Positions 4,990-6,323 of a DNA stretch of 6,323 nucleotides are shown one piece after another (position 1 is the first letter of the stretch; every line of letters begins with the position of its first letter). A program made the position numbers and the translations under genes. The notes under the pieces are model-generated. The model saw only the letters and a program-made list of their open reading frames with translations. It made no database searches and had not been told where the DNA came from. The stretch is taken from positions 1-6,323 of the forward strand of contig JALORV010000038.1 of NCBI GenBank assembly GCA_025458735.1, given 5' to 3'. This DNA is from Burkholderiaceae bacterium. GTDB taxonomy: Bacteria > Pseudomonadota > Gammaproteobacteria > Burkholderiales > Burkholderiaceae.

Positions 4990-6323
4990 CTCGAGATCCC
5001 CAAGGCGTCCCACAAGAACTGGTAGGACACGGCGGGCCGCCCTTGGGCGGCGAACTGCTGGCGCTCGCCTTCCTCGTACTCGCGCATCAGGCCCTTCACG
5101 CGCTCCAAGCCCGCCGGGGTGGTGATGGCCTGACGCGGCGTGCGTCCGTCCAGAGCGGGAATCGTCTCGTCAGCCCAGTTGGCGTAGTGGCGATGGAGCA
5201 CTTGCTCGATGGCCTGCGCGATGACCTCGGGCGGCAGGTCCGGTGTGCTTGCGGAGGAGGATCGCGGCGGGCGGCCCGTGTTGTTGCCACCCTGGCCGCC
5301 GCCCGCCCGGGCGAGATGGCCTGCCGGATCGGTGATCTCGCGCGTCAGGTGCTGCACGGCCGCGCCGGCCACGCCTTCGAACCAGGCGCGGCCAACATCC
5401 GCCAGCCTCTGTGTGCGGTGGAAGAGTTCGACGCGGTCGGTGCTGCGTCCTGGGTTGATGGTCGACCGGCTGCGCTGCGCGCCATCAGCGCCCTCGATCA
5501 TGCGATTCCATCCCTGCTGCGCATCGCCACTGACATCGGGCTGCGACGACAAGGAGGCGGCGAGCGCCGCCGCATCGAGCACGCGGTAATGGTCGGTCAC
5601 CAGGAGCAGGGGATCGCCGGTCGACGCATCCTGGATCTGCGGCAGCGATGCGGGCGCGAACCACTGGTCCAGCCAGGCGCGGGCGATCTCCAGCTCGAGC
5701 AGATCGCGTTGGTTGTCGCTGTGAAAATTCAATCCGGCAGAGCCGGCCATCACCTGTCGGGCCTGCGCCAGCACGGCCGCCTCCGCCAGTTTGGAGAAGG
5801 GATAGATGGCGCCCGAGAGCTCACGGTGCCCGTCGATGCCGGCGCCGGTGGCGACCTCCATGATGCGCGCGCCCATCAGCATGCCCGGCTTTGCACTGCG
5901 GCTGCCTCTGATCTCGCGCACCGGCTGCGGCTGGGCCTGCGGGTCGAACTCGTCGATCAGGGTCATGCCGGCGCCGGGCTGCACGTCGGTGACCCGGTAC
6001 AGGCGCAGGGGCCGTGCGCGCAATTGAGCGATCCAGTCGCGCTGGCCGGGCGTGAGAAACGGGCCCTCCCGCCCCAACAGGTAGGCGTTGATTTCTCGCA
6101 GGCCACCACGGCCGTGGATCTCCCCGCGGGAGATCAACCACTCGCCGGCGTTGATCGACACCGTGGTCATGCCGTCCTCGTCCAGCTGCCAGCCGTCACG
6201 CGGGCCTTCGGGCCGCCAGAGGTCCAGCAGGGCCTCGAACGCGCTGCGCCAGCCCTTGCGATGACGCTCGGCCAGCCACGAGATCGCGACGCGGGCCGCG
6301 TCTTCGTGATCGCGCGGGCGCAG
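4986..6323 (-). CDS. Protein of unknown function with MbcA/ParS/Xre-like C-terminal segment (5' truncated)
   Basis: The frame runs from the right edge of the window to TGA 4986-4988, giving 445 visible residues. The ATG at 6170 is probably internal, because the 51 codons before it also read like protein (AARVAISWLAERHRKGW). Visible residues of about 95-130 (RLYRVTDVQPGAGMTLIDEF) and a later ELSGAIYPF resemble a widespread uncharacterised bacterial family that often has a SEC-C type context; I cannot name a function. A Gly/Ser/Pro-rich linker precedes the last 80 or so residues, where an amphipathic helix is followed by ETIPALDGRTPRQA and AGLERVKGLMREYEE. That pattern, with the P-A-L-x-G-R-T-P core, is like the toxin-binding domain of MbcA/ParS/Xre antitoxins (DUF2384), although the same motif also occurs in unrelated large proteins. 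The stop overlaps the start of the UPF0158 gene by 4 bp, so the two were an operon. No signal peptide or membrane segment is visible in this part. Confidence 0.75.
   Translation of the reverse strand: MRPRDHEDAARVAISWLAERHRKGWRSAFEALLDLWRPEGPRDGWQLDEDGMTTVSINAGEWLISRGEIHGRGGLREINAYLLGREGPFLTPGQRDWIAQLRARPLRLYRVTDVQPGAGMTLIDEFDPQAQPQPVREIRGSRSAKPGMLMGARIMEVATGAGIDGHRELSGAIYPFSKLAEAAVLAQARQVMAGSAGLNFHSDNQRDLLELEIARAWLDQWFAPASLPQIQDASTGDPLLLVTDHYRVLDAAALAASLSSQPDVSGDAQQGWNRMIEGADGAQRSRSTINPGRSTDRVELFHRTQRLADVGRAWFEGVAGAAVQHLTREITDPAGHLARAGGGQGGNNTGRPPRSSSASTPDLPPEVIAQAIEQVLHRHYANWADETIPALDGRTPRQAITTPAGLERVKGLMREYEEGERQQFAAQGRPAVSYQFLWDALGISR

Noticed and set aside
4472..5125. Plus-strand frame of 217 codons opposite the UPF0158 gene
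   Set aside because: Antisense to family-like sequence, with a low-complexity Arg/Ser/Pro-rich tail and no ribosome binding site of note.

Overview
The window is GC-rich throughout (visibly well over 60% G+C), with dense third-position G/C codon use, a proteobacterial-looking VapBC pair and few Shine-Dalgarno-poor starts. This fits a high-GC beta- or gammaproteobacterium (Burkholderiales- or Xanthomonadaceae-like), but nothing here fixes the genus. It reads as an accessory or recently rearranged stretch rather than a core operon.

Left part (1-2100, + strand, loosely packed): the 3' end of a hypothetical protein carrying an R-X4-H motif of the HEPN type runs in from the left edge. A 509-bp non-coding stretch with a strong hairpin follows. 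Next comes a two-gene toxin-antitoxin module: an AbrB-fold antitoxin and a PIN-domain toxin overlapping by ATGA, with a perfect 7-bp palindrome over the likely -10 box. A second non-coding stretch (1583-2100) holds a 61-codon remnant, on the minus strand, that resembles the N-terminal arm-binding region of a tyrosine-recombinase phage integrase. A decayed integrative element is a reasonable reading of this part.

Middle (2101-4434, + strand): one long gene for a 777-residue protein. It has an N-terminal prolyl-4-hydroxylase-like 2-oxoglutarate/Fe(II) oxygenase domain (H133, D135, H191, R201), a highly acidic linker, a long predicted helical region and a C-terminal cysteine cluster.

Right part (4424-6323, - strand): a gene entering from the right edge encodes at least 445 residues of an unrecognised protein whose C-terminal segment resembles the MbcA/ParS/Xre toxin-binding domain. 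It overlaps by GTGA the start of a UPF0158-family gene, which converges on the oxygenase gene with an 11-bp tail-to-tail overlap. The UPF0158 gene is broken. A 70-bp multi-hairpin element flanked by a 4-bp direct repeat (TCAG on +) sits inside its N-terminal coding region, and removing exactly 74 bp restores one continuous 163-codon reading frame with a sensible junction. This small palindromic insertion is the most distinctive object in the window.
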